Notes under the pieces: generated by a model
Database searches by the model: none
What the model saw: only the letters and a program-made list of their open reading frames with translations
What the model was told of the DNA's origin: nothing
Shown here: piece after piece, positions 28,843 through 37,421 of the stretch
How the letters are laid out: each line of letters begins with the position of its first letter
Position numbering within the stretch: position 1 is the stretch's first letter
Program-made: the position numbers and the translations under genes
NCBI GenBank assembly: GCA_002279065.1
Contig: NCKB01000014.1
Location: 1 to 64,000 of the forward strand
Direction of reading: 5' to 3'
DNA from: Lysobacterales bacterium 15-68-25
GTDB taxonomy: Bacteria > Pseudomonadota > Gammaproteobacteria > Xanthomonadales > Rhodanobacteraceae
Length of the DNA: 64,000 nucleotides

Positions 28843-31134
28843 TCAGGCGATGCCGTCGAGCAGGCGTCGCGCGGTGTCGCGCTGCATCTGGGTGCCTTCG
28901 GCCAGCACCTCTTCCAGCATGGCGCGGGCGCCGTCGGCGTCACCCATGTCGAGGTAGGCGCGGGCCAGGTCGAGCTTGGTGTCGATCGGGTCGTCGCTGA
29001 ACTCGGTCATTTCGAAGTCGGAGCCACCCTCCGAGGCCTGCCATGCCGGCAGTTCGTGCGACTCCTCGGATGCCGGGGCGGCAGGCGACTGTTCCGGCAC
29101 CGCATCGAGCGACAGGTGCTCGTCCATGGCTTCGAGCGAATGGTCGTCGAAGTGCTCGACCGACTCGCTGCCCGCGTCCGAAGCGTCGTGGCGCGGCGTC
29201 AGGTTGAAGTCGAAGTGGTACTCGCTGATCTTGGACGGACCGGACGGCATCGGCGGCGGCACCGGGGTGCCCGCCGGCGGCTCGTCCACCGGCTCGTCGA
29301 GGTTGAAGCCGGCCAGCGGCGCACGCTCGGCCTCGGGGACCGAGGTGTCGACGCCCGCGAACAGCGGGTGACCCGGCACCAGGTCCTCGCCCATGGCCGC
29401 CACGTCCTGCCATTCGGACTGCTGCGGGTCGGTGATGTGGGCGTACATCGCCTCGGCCGCGGCTTCGAAATGCTCCACGTCGCGGCGGTGGTAGTACAGG
29501 CTCACCAGCTCCAGATGCAGGCTGATGTCGTCGGGATGCTCGGCCAGCTGGTCGAGCAGCTCGTCCTGGTCGGGATCGCTGCTGCCCTCGTCGCCCAGCG
29601 GGGGCACCGTGCCGAAGCGGTCGGCCAGCGAGGAACCGCTCTTCGCCGGGGCCTTGCTGCTACGACCACGCAGAATCAACAGGAGCAGCAGCACTGCGAC
29701 GCCAGCGCCAGCAGCCCAGGCCCAGGTCTGCATGTACCAGGGCTCCTCGGCCGCGACCGGCTTCGGCGCGATCTTGGCCGGAGCGGCCTTGACGGCGGGC
29801 TTCGCCGCCGGCTTGGCGGCGGGCTCGCTGGCCTTGGGCTGGCCGGCTACGGGTGCGGCTGGCGCCTGGGCAGTGGCGGCCGATGCCGGGGCCGTGCCAC
29901 CGGCCTTCGCCGTCGTGCCCGCGGCAACGGGCTGCGGGCTCGCCATGGCAGTTTTGGGTGCGCTCGCGGCCGGGGCGGGCATGGCGGCCGGCGCAGGCGC
30001 CGCCACCGTGGACGGCTCGCCCGCCGGCGCGCCCTTGCGGGCCTCGGCCAGCTTGCGCTGCAACTCGGCGATCTCGCTGTCCTTCAGGGACAGCAGGCGC
30101 TGGTTCTTGCTGTTGATGTCCTCCAGGTCCTTCAGCCGCGAGCGCAGGTCGGCGCTCTGCTGCTGCAGGTTGGCCAGACTCTCCTGGCTTTGCTGCAGGT
30201 CGCGACGAAGGTCGGCCGCCTTGCCGCCACCCGCACTGGCGCTCTTGCTGCCCTTGGCGGAGGGCAGGAGCTCCAGATGGTCGCCGGACTTGCTGGCCGG
30301 CGCGGTCGGCGAGCTGGATGCGGAGGCGCGAGTGCCGGAATCGGCCACGTTGGTCGGCGAGGAAACGCTGCCCGCACGCCAGTCGCTGTTCTGGCGACGA
30401 ACCTCGGCCATCGCAGCGGCGATCGAGGTGGCGCGTGCCTCCTCGGCGCTCGGCACGCGCAGCACCGCACCGCGCTTGAGCGCGTTGATGTTGTCGCGAT
30501 AGAAGGCATCCGGATTGGCCTGCTTCAGCGCCAGCAGCATCTGGTTCAGGTCGACGTCACTCGGTCGCACCTTGGCGGCGATGGAGGACAGCGTCTGTCC
30601 GCTCTGCACCGGGCCAACCTGGCCGTTGGCCGCGACCTGCGCTGCCGGAGCAGCCGGGGCCGGGGCGCGAGCCGGTGCCTTACGTGCCGGTGCCGGTGCC
30701 GGAGCGGCAGCGCGAGCCGCCGCGGGCGGCGCGGACGCCATGCCCGGCGGATCGAGCAGGATGGTGTATTCGCGCAGGCTCTTGCCGGACGCGTTGTCCA
30801 CCTCGACCAGCAGGTCGAGGTACGGATCGTTGATCGCCTCGGTGCTGGTGATGCGGATCAGCTTGCTGCCATGCGGGCCATTGACGATGGTAAAGCTCAG
30901 CGGAACCGAGGTCCGGCCATCGGTGATGCCGGCGCGCATGAAATCCTCGTCGGAAGCCAGCTTTGCGCTGAGATCGCGCAGGTCGCCCGCCCCCTCCGGC
31001 GTGACCGGGATCTCTGCCACCAGCGGCTGCCCCAGGGCCGACTTCACCTGGATCTGGCCCAGCTCAAGCGCTACCGCCTGGCTGCTCCCCAGCGCCAGAG
31101 CCAGCAGCAAAGACAGTTTCAACGAACGATTCAT
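28843..31134 (-). CDS. fimV: FimV-like pilus assembly/polar hub protein
   Basis: This 763-residue protein has a signal peptide ending near AVALEL (about 23). A FimV N-terminal domain follows (QPLVAEIPV), then a LysM-like peptidoglycan-binding part (VQSGQTLSSIAAKVRPSDVD), a Pro/Ala-rich region with a coiled coil, one inner-membrane segment (WAWAAGAGVAVLLLLLILRG), an acidic cytoplasmic region and the conserved C-terminal FimV/TPR motif (TKLDLARAYLDMGDADGARAMLEEVL). FimV organises the cell pole, type IV pili and type II secretion in Pseudomonas. It lies in the usual asd-fimV-truA-trpF order. The AT-rich patch TATAAC at 31214-31219 on the minus strand may be its -10. Confidence 0.92.
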   Translation of the reverse strand: MNRSLKLSLLLALALGSSQAVALELGQIQVKSALGQPLVAEIPVTPEGAGDLRDLSAKLASDEDFMRAGITDGRTSVPLSFTIVNGPHGSKLIRITSTEAINDPYLDLLVEVDNASGKSLREYTILLDPPGMASAPPAAARAAAPAPAPARKAPARAPAPAAPAAQVAANGQVGPVQSGQTLSSIAAKVRPSDVDLNQMLLALKQANPDAFYRDNINALKRGAVLRVPSAEEARATSIAAAMAEVRRQNSDWRAGSVSSPTNVADSGTRASASSSPTAPASKSGDHLELLPSAKGSKSASAGGGKAADLRRDLQQSQESLANLQQQSADLRSRLKDLEDINSKNQRLLSLKDSEIAELQRKLAEARKGAPAGEPSTVAAPAPAAMPAPAASAPKTAMASPQPVAAGTTAKAGGTAPASAATAQAPAAPVAGQPKASEPAAKPAAKPAVKAAPAKIAPKPVAAEEPWYMQTWAWAAGAGVAVLLLLLILRGRSSKAPAKSGSSLADRFGTVPPLGDEGSSDPDQDELLDQLAEHPDDISLHLELVSLYYHRRDVEHFEAAAEAMYAHITDPQQSEWQDVAAMGEDLVPGHPLFAGVDTSVPEAERAPLAGFNLDEPVDEPPAGTPVPPPMPSGPSKISEYHFDFNLTPRHDASDAGSESVEHFDDHSLEAMDEHLSLDAVPEQSPAAPASEESHELPAWQASEGGSDFEMTEFSDDPIDTKLDLARAYLDMGDADGARAMLEEVLAEGTQMQRDTARRLLDGIA

Positions 31135-31294
31135 CGCGTTTCCCCCGGACTCCCCGTGACGCTTACCCGGTAGCCGCAAGGTGCGACAACCGCCTGAATG
31201 ACGCGCCACTTTAGTTATATGCCGGCCAATCAACAATAGGCGCGGCGACCACTTGCATGACGTTTCTGCGCCAGCTTCTCATTATTCTGCCCGA

Positions 31295-31600
31295 TCAGGG
31301 GCCGGTGGCGACTGCCTCGTCCGCCCCCTCGGCCGCCTGCAGTTCCTGCCGCAGGCGCTCCAGTGCCTGGTCCTGCTCGCGCAACCGCAGGTTCGCCTCG
31401 CGACTGCGCGCCTCCTGCTCGGTCACGCTCCGCTGCAGGCGCGCGACCTCGGCGGCATCGCGGGCGACCGTCCGATGCACCTCGGCCACCTGCGCCCGGT
31501 CCGCATCCTCCACGGGATGGGATGCGCCCGAAGCCATCGCCGCCCCCGTGGCGAGGATCCCGCCCAAGGCCAGTGCCTGCCGCAGCATCGGACGCATCAT
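31295..31600 (-). CDS. Small periplasmic coiled-coil protein
   Basis: This 101-residue protein has a signal-like N terminus (MLRQALALGGILATGAAMASG). The mature part of about 75 residues is highly charged and has heptad periodicity rich in Arg, Glu, Gln and Leu (REANLRLREQDQALERLRQEL), predicting a coiled coil. I do not recognise a family. It lies 12 bp after the asd stop and before fimV, which carries its own coiled coil and periplasmic part, so an accessory role at the pole is conceivable but unproven. Confidence 0.6.
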   Translation of the reverse strand: MMRPMLRQALALGGILATGAAMASGASHPVEDADRAQVAEVHRTVARDAAEVARLQRSVTEQEARSREANLRLREQDQALERLRQELQAAEGADEAVATGP

Positions 31601-31612
31601 CGTTCCACCTCG

Positions 31613-32641
31613 TTACAGATAGTCCCGGACCAGCAGCTCGGCCACCTGTACGGCGTTGAGCGCTGCGCCCTTGCGGATGTTGTCGGACACGACCCACAGG
31701 TCCAGTCCGCGTTCGTGCGAGATGTCCTCGCGGATGCGGCCGACGTAGACCGGATCCTTGCCGGCGGCGTCGCCCACCGGGGTCGGGTAGCCACCGGCCT
31801 TGCGCTCGTCGATCACCACCACTCCTTCGGCCTGCTCCAGCAGCGCCCGTGCCTGCTCGGCGGTGATCTTGTCGCGCGTCTCGATGTGCACCGCCTCGGA
31901 ATGGCCGAAGAACACCGGCACGCGCACGGCGGTGGGGTTCACCTGGATCGACGCGTCCTCGAGTATCTTGCGCGTCTCCCACACCATCTTCATCTCTTCC
32001 TTGGTGTAGCCGTTGGCTTGGAACTCGTCGATATGCGGGATCACGTTGAACGCGATCTGCTTGGGGAACTTGGCCGGCTCCACGTCCTGGAAGTTGAGCA
32101 GCGCTGCGGTCTGCCTGCCCAACTCCTCCAGGCCCGAGCGGCCGGCACCCGACACCGACTGGTAGGTCGCCACGTTGATCCGCTCGATGCCCACCGCGCG
32201 ATGGATCGGTGCCAGCGCCACCAGCATGCCCATGGTCGAGCAGTTAGGGTTGGCGATGATGTTGCGCGTGGTGTACTGGGCAATCGCGTGCGGATTGACC
32301 TCGCTGACCACCAGCGGGATGTCGTCCTGGTAGCGGAATTCGGAGGTGTTGTCGATCACCACCGCGCCCGCCGCCGCCGCGCGCGGCGCGTGCTCGCGAC
32401 TGACCGAACCGCCGGCCGAGAAGAAGGCGATATCGACGCCGGCGAAATCGTAGTCGGCCAGATTCTGCACGGTGACTTTCCTGCCGGCGAACTCGACCTG
32501 CCCGCCCGCCGAGCGCTCGCTCGCCAGCGGCACCAGTTCGCTTACCGGGAAATCGCGTTCGGCCAGGATCGACAGCAGGGTCTCGCCCACCGCGCCGGTC
32601 GCACCGACCATCGCCACCTTGTAACTGCTCTTCTTGCTCAT
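31613..32641 (-). CDS. asd: Aspartate-semialdehyde dehydrogenase
   Basis: This 342-residue NADP-dependent enzyme reduces beta-aspartyl phosphate to aspartate semialdehyde for lysine, methionine, threonine and diaminopimelate. VGATGAVGETLL is the nucleotide-binding loop, ANPNCST holds the catalytic Cys (around residue 133) and FFGHSEAVHIE follows. The ATG at 32641 begins MSKKSSYKVAMV. Position before fimV is conserved with Pseudomonas. The next gene upstream ends at 32765 on the same strand. Confidence 0.95.
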   Translation of the reverse strand: MSKKSSYKVAMVGATGAVGETLLSILAERDFPVSELVPLASERSAGGQVEFAGRKVTVQNLADYDFAGVDIAFFSAGGSVSREHAPRAAAAGAVVIDNTSEFRYQDDIPLVVSEVNPHAIAQYTTRNIIANPNCSTMGMLVALAPIHRAVGIERINVATYQSVSGAGRSGLEELGRQTAALLNFQDVEPAKFPKQIAFNVIPHIDEFQANGYTKEEMKMVWETRKILEDASIQVNPTAVRVPVFFGHSEAVHIETRDKITAEQARALLEQAEGVVVIDERKAGGYPTPVGDAAGKDPVYVGRIREDISHERGLDLWVVSDNIRKGAALNAVQVAELLVRDYL

Positions 32642-32764
32642 GATTGGTCTGTCTGCCAGGAAAGTCGGAAAAGGCCGCCGGGCCATTGCCATTCCCGCAT
32701 CCGCGGGAATCTAGCCGGGGCGGAGCGCAACTCAAATCCACGAACCGCGCGACCGTGAAACGGG

Positions 32765-33784
32765 TCACGCTTTGCTGCCGAGCCTCCTTGCCGCCAGCAC
32801 ACGAGGGTTGATCGGAGCCGGCGGGCGACCCGCCTCGGGACCGAGACCCAGGCCGGCCAGCACATTGTCGACGGCCAACTCGGCCATGTTGCGACGGGTA
32901 TCGGCGCTCGCGCTGCCCAGATGCGGGCTAAGCACCACCTGCTCCAGCGCCAGCAGGTCCGGGTGGACCACCGGCTCCTCCTCGTACACGTCCAGCCCGG
33001 CGGCGGCCAGGCGGCCTTCGCGCAACGCGGCCGCCAGCGCCGCCTCGTCCAACAGGCCACCGCGCGCGATGTTCACCAGCACGGCGCTCGGCTTCATCAG
33101 CGCCAGTTCGGCAGCACCGATGATGTGATGATTCTCGCGAGCATAGGGCAGCACCAGCACCAGGTGGTCCGACTCGCGCAGCAGCGTGGCCTTGTCCACC
33201 CAGCGCGCCGCACACTCGCATTCCATCGATTCGGAGAGCCGGTTGCGGTTGTGATAAAGCACGCGCATGTCGAATCCGCTGGCACGACGGGCCACGGCCT
33301 GGCCAATACGCCCCATGCCGAGGATGCCCAGGGTCTTGCCGTGCACATCGACACCGAGCCAGTCGTCGAAGCGCATCGCACCCCGCCACTGCCCCGCCCG
33401 CACCCAACGCTCGGCGGCGCCGACCCGGCGTGCCGCGGCAAGCAGCAGCGCCCAGGCATAGTCGGCCGTGGTCTCGTTGAGCACCTCGGGCGTGTTGCAG
33501 GCAAGTACCCCGGCGCGGGTCAGCGCCTCGATGTCGAGGTTGTTGTAGCCGACCGCGAGATTGGAAATCACCTTGAGCCGGTCGTTGCCTGCAAGCGTCG
33601 ACGCGTCGACCCGGTCGGCCAGACCGACGATCGCACCGTCCACGCCTGCCAGACGTTGCCGCAACATCTCCGGCGAATGGACGCGCTCCACCGCCTCGGC
33701 ATCGAGATCGACGAACTGGGCGATGCGCGCCAGCACGTCGGGGAACAACGGCCGCGACACCCACACCTTGAAACGCTTGCTCAT
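32765..33784 (-). CDS. D-2-hydroxyacid dehydrogenase, GhrB-like
   Basis: This 339-residue NAD(P)-dependent dehydrogenase has the Rossmann loop LGILGMGRIGQAVARR. Catalytic Arg is in NIARGGLLDE, Glu in LDVYEEEP and His in LSPHLGSA, all intact. The sequence resembles glyoxylate/hydroxypyruvate/2-ketogluconate reductases of the GhrB type. ERVHSPEML and a short C-terminal extension are not informative about the substrate. The ATG at 33784 is chosen over a longer frame that enters the aroC end. It lies between aroC and asd on the same strand. Confidence 0.88.
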   Translation of the reverse strand: MSKRFKVWVSRPLFPDVLARIAQFVDLDAEAVERVHSPEMLRQRLAGVDGAIVGLADRVDASTLAGNDRLKVISNLAVGYNNLDIEALTRAGVLACNTPEVLNETTADYAWALLLAAARRVGAAERWVRAGQWRGAMRFDDWLGVDVHGKTLGILGMGRIGQAVARRASGFDMRVLYHNRNRLSESMECECAARWVDKATLLRESDHLVLVLPYARENHHIIGAAELALMKPSAVLVNIARGGLLDEAALAAALREGRLAAAGLDVYEEEPVVHPDLLALEQVVLSPHLGSASADTRRNMAELAVDNVLAGLGLGPEAGRPPAPINPRVLAARRLGSKA

Positions 33785-33827
33785 ACCGTGAACCTGGTCG
33801 ACGAGCGGCGCGCCGTGCACGGGACGC

Positions 33828-34916
33828 TCAGGGAATGCGGGGCTGCACCGGACCGACGTCGCCGCACTGGGCACGATGACGCAGGGCCTGGTCGATCAGC
33901 ACCAGGGCCAGCATGGCCTCCACGATGGGCGTGGCACGGATCCCCACGCAGGGGTCGTGGCGCCCCTTGGTGACCACTTCCACCGGCTCGCCGGCGAGGT
34001 TCACGCTCGCGCCGGGAATCAGGATGCTGGAGGTGGGCTTGAAGGCCACCGAGACGACCACCGACTGGCCAGTGCTGATTCCGCCGAGAATGCCACCGGC
34101 GTGATTGGACGTAAAGCCGTCCAAATGAATCTCATCGCGATGTTGTGTCCCGCGCTGGGCCACGGCGGCAAAGCCATCGCCGACTTCCACTCCCTTGACC
34201 GCGTTGATCGACATCATCGCCGCAGCGATCTCGCCATCGAGCTTGCCGTAGATCGGCTCGCCCCAGCCGGGCGGCACGCCCTCGGCGATGGCGGTGACGC
34301 GCGCACCCACCGAGTCGCCGGATTTGCGCAGCGCATCCATGTAGGCCTCCAGCTCGGGCACCTGCGCGGCATCCGGCCAGAAGAAGGGATTCTGTTCGAC
34401 GCCATCCATATCCAGCCTGGATGGCGTGATCTCGCCAAGCTGCGAGAGATACCCACGCACCCTCACCCCGTGCCGCTCGGCCAGCCACTTCCTGGCGATC
34501 ACGCCCGCCGCCACGCGCATGGTGGTCTCGCGCGCCGACGAACGCCCGCCGCCGCGCGGATCGCGGATGCCGTACTTCTGCCAGTAGGTGTAGTCGGCAT
34601 GGCCGGGCCGGAACGTCCGGGCGATCTCGCCGTAGTCCTTGCTGCGCTGGTCGGTGTTGCGGATCAGCAGCGCGATCGGCGTGCCGGTGGTGTGCCCCTC
34701 GTAGACGCCGGAGAGGATCTCGATGGCGTCGTCCTCGCGGCGCTGCGAGGTGTGCCGGGTACGACCGGTGGCCCGGCGCTCCAGGTCGGCACGGAAGTCC
34801 TCCGGAGCAATGGCCAGACCCGGAGGACAGCCATCGACGACGCAGCCAATGGCTGGGCCGTGGCTTTCGCCGAACGTGGTGACGGTGAAGAGCTTGCCGA
34901 AGGAGTTGCTGGACAC
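33828..34916 (-). CDS. aroC: Chorismate synthase
   Basis: This 362-residue FMN-dependent enzyme converts EPSP to chorismate, the branch point for aromatic amino acids. The signatures [24 protein letters not shown] and a GISTGQ segment are present. It starts with GTG at 34916 ([10 protein letters not shown]). It lies 103 bp after prmB on the same strand. The neighbouring order prmB-aroC resembles other gammaproteobacteria, and chorismate feeds the tryptophan genes lower in this window. Confidence 0.95.
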   Translation of the reverse strand: MSSNSFGKLFTVTTFGESHGPAIGCVVDGCPPGLAIAPEDFRADLERRATGRTRHTSQRREDDAIEILSGVYEGHTTGTPIALLIRNTDQRSKDYGEIARTFRPGHADYTYWQKYGIRDPRGGGRSSARETTMRVAAGVIARKWLAERHGVRVRGYLSQLGEITPSRLDMDGVEQNPFFWPDAAQVPELEAYMDALRKSGDSVGARVTAIAEGVPPGWGEPIYGKLDGEIAAAMMSINAVKGVEVGDGFAAVAQRGTQHRDEIHLDGFTSNHAGGILGGISTGQSVVVSVAFKPTSSILIPGASVNLAGEPVEVVTKGRHDPCVGIRATPIVEAMLALVLIDQALRHRAQCGDVGPVQPRIP

Positions 34917-35019
34917 GGGCGCTACCGCTGGGAAGAAAGTGCCGAGGCCGGATCACCCGACCTTATGTTGCACTGCATCTTGCCACAGCTGGCGGCCGTG
35001 GCGGCCGCCCGAAAACCGG

Positions 35020-35940
35020 TCAGCGGCGCGCCTGGGCCGCGGCGCGGATCGCCTTGGCGTGCTCGATCAGGTCCCGGCGCTCCAGCGCGAACACGCCCAT
35101 CGCGCCGACCTTGAACTCGATCCACACGAACGGCACCTCGGGCAGCAACTTGGCCAGCGCCCGCTCGCTCTCGCCCACCTCGACGATCAGCAGGCCGTCG
35201 TCGGTGAGGTAATCGGCCGCCTCGTCGAGCATGCGCAGACACAGGTCCAGCCCGTCCTCGCCCGAGGTCAGGCCCAGCTTCGGCTCGTGGCTGTACTCGC
35301 CGGGCAGCGCGGCGTACTCGTCCTCGGTGACGTAGGGCGGGTTGGAGACGATCAGGTCGTAGCGCCGCCCGGCCAGGCCTGCGAACAGGTCGGACTGGAT
35401 CGCCTCGACCCGGTCCTCCACGTGCTGGAACACGATGTTCTCGCGGGCCAGCGACAGCGCCTCGGGACTGATGTCGACGATGTCGACCTGCCAGTCGGGG
35501 TTGTACTCGGCCATGGCGATACCGATGCAGCCCGAACCGGTGCACAGGTCCAGCGCACGCTCCACGTGGCGGTGGTCCAGCCAGGGTGCGAAGCCGGACT
35601 CGATCAGCTCGGCGATCGGCGAGCGCGGCACCAGCGCGCGGCGGTCGCTCTTGAACTTCAGGCCCGCGAACCAGGCCTCGCCCACCAGATAGGCCACCGG
35701 CACGCGCTCGCTGACGCGGCGTTCGATCAGCCCCAGCACCCGCTCGCGCTCTTCGGCTACGAGCTTGCCTGCGCCGTAGGCGGGCGGCAGGTCCGGCGGC
35801 AGGTGCAGCGCGGCGAGTACCAGGTGGGTGGCCTCGTCGATCGGGTTGTCGTGGCTGTGACCGAAGGTCAGCCCGGCGGCCGAGAAGCGGCTGGCGCCGT
35901 AGCGGATGAAGTCGATGATGGAGGACAGTTCGGCGGTCAC
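35020..35940 (-). CDS. prmB: 50S ribosomal protein L3 N5-glutamine methyltransferase
   Basis: This 306-residue SAM-dependent methyltransferase modifies a glutamine of ribosomal protein L3. LDLCTGSGCIGIAMA binds SAM and the catalytic SNPPYV motif is intact. The N-terminal domain (FIRYGASRFSAAGLTFGHSHDN) distinguishes PrmB from PrmC. The start is GTG at 35940. TATAAT on the minus strand at 35974-35979 is a perfect -10, giving a leader of about 28 bases. The promoter region is shared with divergent psd. Confidence 0.9.
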   Translation of the reverse strand: MTAELSSIIDFIRYGASRFSAAGLTFGHSHDNPIDEATHLVLAALHLPPDLPPAYGAGKLVAEERERVLGLIERRVSERVPVAYLVGEAWFAGLKFKSDRRALVPRSPIAELIESGFAPWLDHRHVERALDLCTGSGCIGIAMAEYNPDWQVDIVDISPEALSLARENIVFQHVEDRVEAIQSDLFAGLAGRRYDLIVSNPPYVTEDEYAALPGEYSHEPKLGLTSGEDGLDLCLRMLDEAADYLTDDGLLIVEVGESERALAKLLPEVPFVWIEFKVGAMGVFALERRDLIEHAKAIRAAAQARR

Positions 35941-35973
35941 GGCGCTTTCCGGGCGGCATTGGCGAGCCGGCCA

Positions 35974-35979
35974 TTATAG
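35974..35979 (-). promoter_or_regulatory. -10 element of prmB
   Basis: The minus strand reads TATAAT, the exact sigma-70 -10 consensus, 33 bp before the prmB GTG. No close -35 match is evident. The psd -10 lies only 12 bp away in the opposite orientation, so the two polymerase sites overlap and probably compete. Confidence 0.6.
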
Positions 35980-35991
35980 GTGCCTCGCCTC

Positions 35992-36003
35992 TATACTGGC
36001 CGG
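35992..36003 (+). promoter_or_regulatory. -10 element placed for a leaderless psd transcript
   Basis: TATACT (35992-35997) is followed by GGCCGG and then the psd ATG at 36004. Transcription would start at or beside the start codon. No ribosome binding site is present. Confidence 0.6.
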
Positions 36004-36840
36004 ATGACTTTCAAGGTACTCCTGCAATACCTGCTGCCGCACCGTGCCCTGTCGCGGGTGGTCTACTGGGCCACCCGCTGGACCTTCCGCCCGTGGAAGG
36101 ACTGGCTGATCGGCACCATCGTGCGCAATTACCAGGTCGACATGGCCGAGGCGGCGCAGCCGGACCCGCGCGCGTACGAACACTTCAACGCCTTCTTCAC
36201 CCGTGTGCTAAAGCCCGGTGCACGCCAGCCCGACCCGGACCCCGCCGCGGTGCTGTGCCCGGCCGACGGCCGCATCAGCCAGGCCGGCACGATCGAGGAC
36301 GGCCGCATCTTCCAGGCCAAAGGGCAGTCGTTCACCGCCGCCGAACTGCTGGGCGACGCCGCCGCGGCCGAGCCGTACCGGCACGGGCGCTTCGTCACCG
36401 TCTACCTGTCGCCGCGCGACTACCACCGGGTACACATGCCGCTGGCCGGCACGCTGCGCGAGACGGTACACATCCCCGGCCGCATCTTCAGCGTGGCGCC
36501 GTTCGCGGTGGAGGCGATTCCCCGCCTGTTTGCGCGCAACGAGCGACTGGTCTGCCACTTCGACGGCGAGCAGGGGCCGTTCGCCATGGTGATGGTCGGG
36601 GCGGTGCTGGTGTCCTCCGTCTCCACCGTCTGGGACGGGCTGGTGATCCCGCCGTATGCCTCGCACATCCGTCGCAAGCCCTTCACCGGCCAGGACATTC
36701 GCCTCGAGCGTTTTGCCGAGATGGGGCGTTTCAACATGGGCTCCACAGTGATCCTGCTGCTGCCGCCCGGCACGGCGGAGTGGGATCGGCTGACGTCCCA
36801 GCAGCCGGTCAAGGTCGGCCAGCGGCTCGGCCACGGGTGA
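36004..36840 (+). CDS. psd: Phosphatidylserine decarboxylase
   Basis: This 278-residue pro-enzyme makes phosphatidylethanolamine at the inner membrane. The self-cleavage motif is MGST (about 245-248), where most relatives have LGST; cleavage before Ser creates the pyruvoyl group. The catalytic Asp is in [11 protein letters not shown] and His in YHRVHMP. The ATG at 36004 gives [13 protein letters not shown], a typical start. An upstream in-frame start would extend across the -10 and is rejected. It is divergent from prmB and monocistronic. Confidence 0.95.
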   Translation: MTFKVLLQYLLPHRALSRVVYWATRWTFRPWKDWLIGTIVRNYQVDMAEAAQPDPRAYEHFNAFFTRVLKPGARQPDPDPAAVLCPADGRISQAGTIEDGRIFQAKGQSFTAAELLGDAAAAEPYRHGRFVTVYLSPRDYHRVHMPLAGTLRETVHIPGRIFSVAPFAVEAIPRLFARNERLVCHFDGEQGPFAMVMVGAVLVSSVSTVWDGLVIPPYASHIRRKPFTGQDIRLERFAEMGRFNMGSTVILLLPPGTAEWDRLTSQQPVKVGQRLGHG

Positions 36841-36974
36841 CGAAAAACGGCAGGTGGCGCACAGAATCGTGACCGTGCGCGGCAGTTTGTGACATTGCCC
36901 GTACAAAACTGACGCGACCCCGGGTATCCTGCTAAACAACGCGTGAATGCGCTGCCGCCGAGCCCGAGAGTCCC

Positions 36975-37418
36975 ATGCGCCTGCTGACCCAGCTCATCGC
37001 CATCAACCGCGCCCGCCAGCTCAATCGCCAGTTGCGTGACATCCAGCAGGCCATCCAGGGGCTGTCGCGGCAGAACCGCATGCGCCTCGGCACGCTCGCC
37101 CTGCGCGAGATCGGCCAGGCCACCCGTTGCGACTTCCCGCACCTGTACGGCACCCCGCCGGAAGAACGCTACCTGCCCTGGGGCCAGGGCACCGAAATCG
37201 GCTACGCCCGGGCGCGCTCGGAGAACGTCGAGATTGCCATCCGCGGCATCGCGCTGTGGCTGGCCGTGGCCTACCACGAGACCAAGGATGCCCAGCTCGG
37301 CGGCCTGCAGACCGTCTACCGCCAGCTGATGCGCCAGTTGCGCGAGCTGAAGGAAATGCGCCAGGAATCGGGCGGCGAAGCAGGCAACGGCTGGATCAAC
37401 GAGGCCGCCGCAGCCTGA
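36975..37418 (+). CDS. Hypothetical protein
   Basis: This 147-residue soluble protein has no signal peptide or membrane segment. A helical, Arg/Gln-rich start (LIAINRARQLNRQLRDIQQAIQ) is followed by a segment with FPHLYG and ARARSENVEIAIRGIALWLAVAYHETKD, and a charged helical end. I do not recognise the family. TATCCT near 36924 could be the -10. It converges on the lytic transglycosylase gene 3 bp away. A coiled-coil or dimeric role is possible, but nothing more can be said. Confidence 0.65.
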   Translation: MRLLTQLIAINRARQLNRQLRDIQQAIQGLSRQNRMRLGTLALREIGQATRCDFPHLYGTPPEERYLPWGQGTEIGYARARSENVEIAIRGIALWLAVAYHETKDAQLGGLQTVYRQLMRQLRELKEMRQESGGEAGNGWINEAAAA

Positions 37419-37421
37419 CCC

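Noticed and set aside
27997-31173. Plus-strand open frame of 1058 codons opposite truA and fimV
   Set aside because: It is antisense to well-recognised genes, rich in His/Arg/Gln/Ala as expected for shadows in high-GC DNA, and has no domain.
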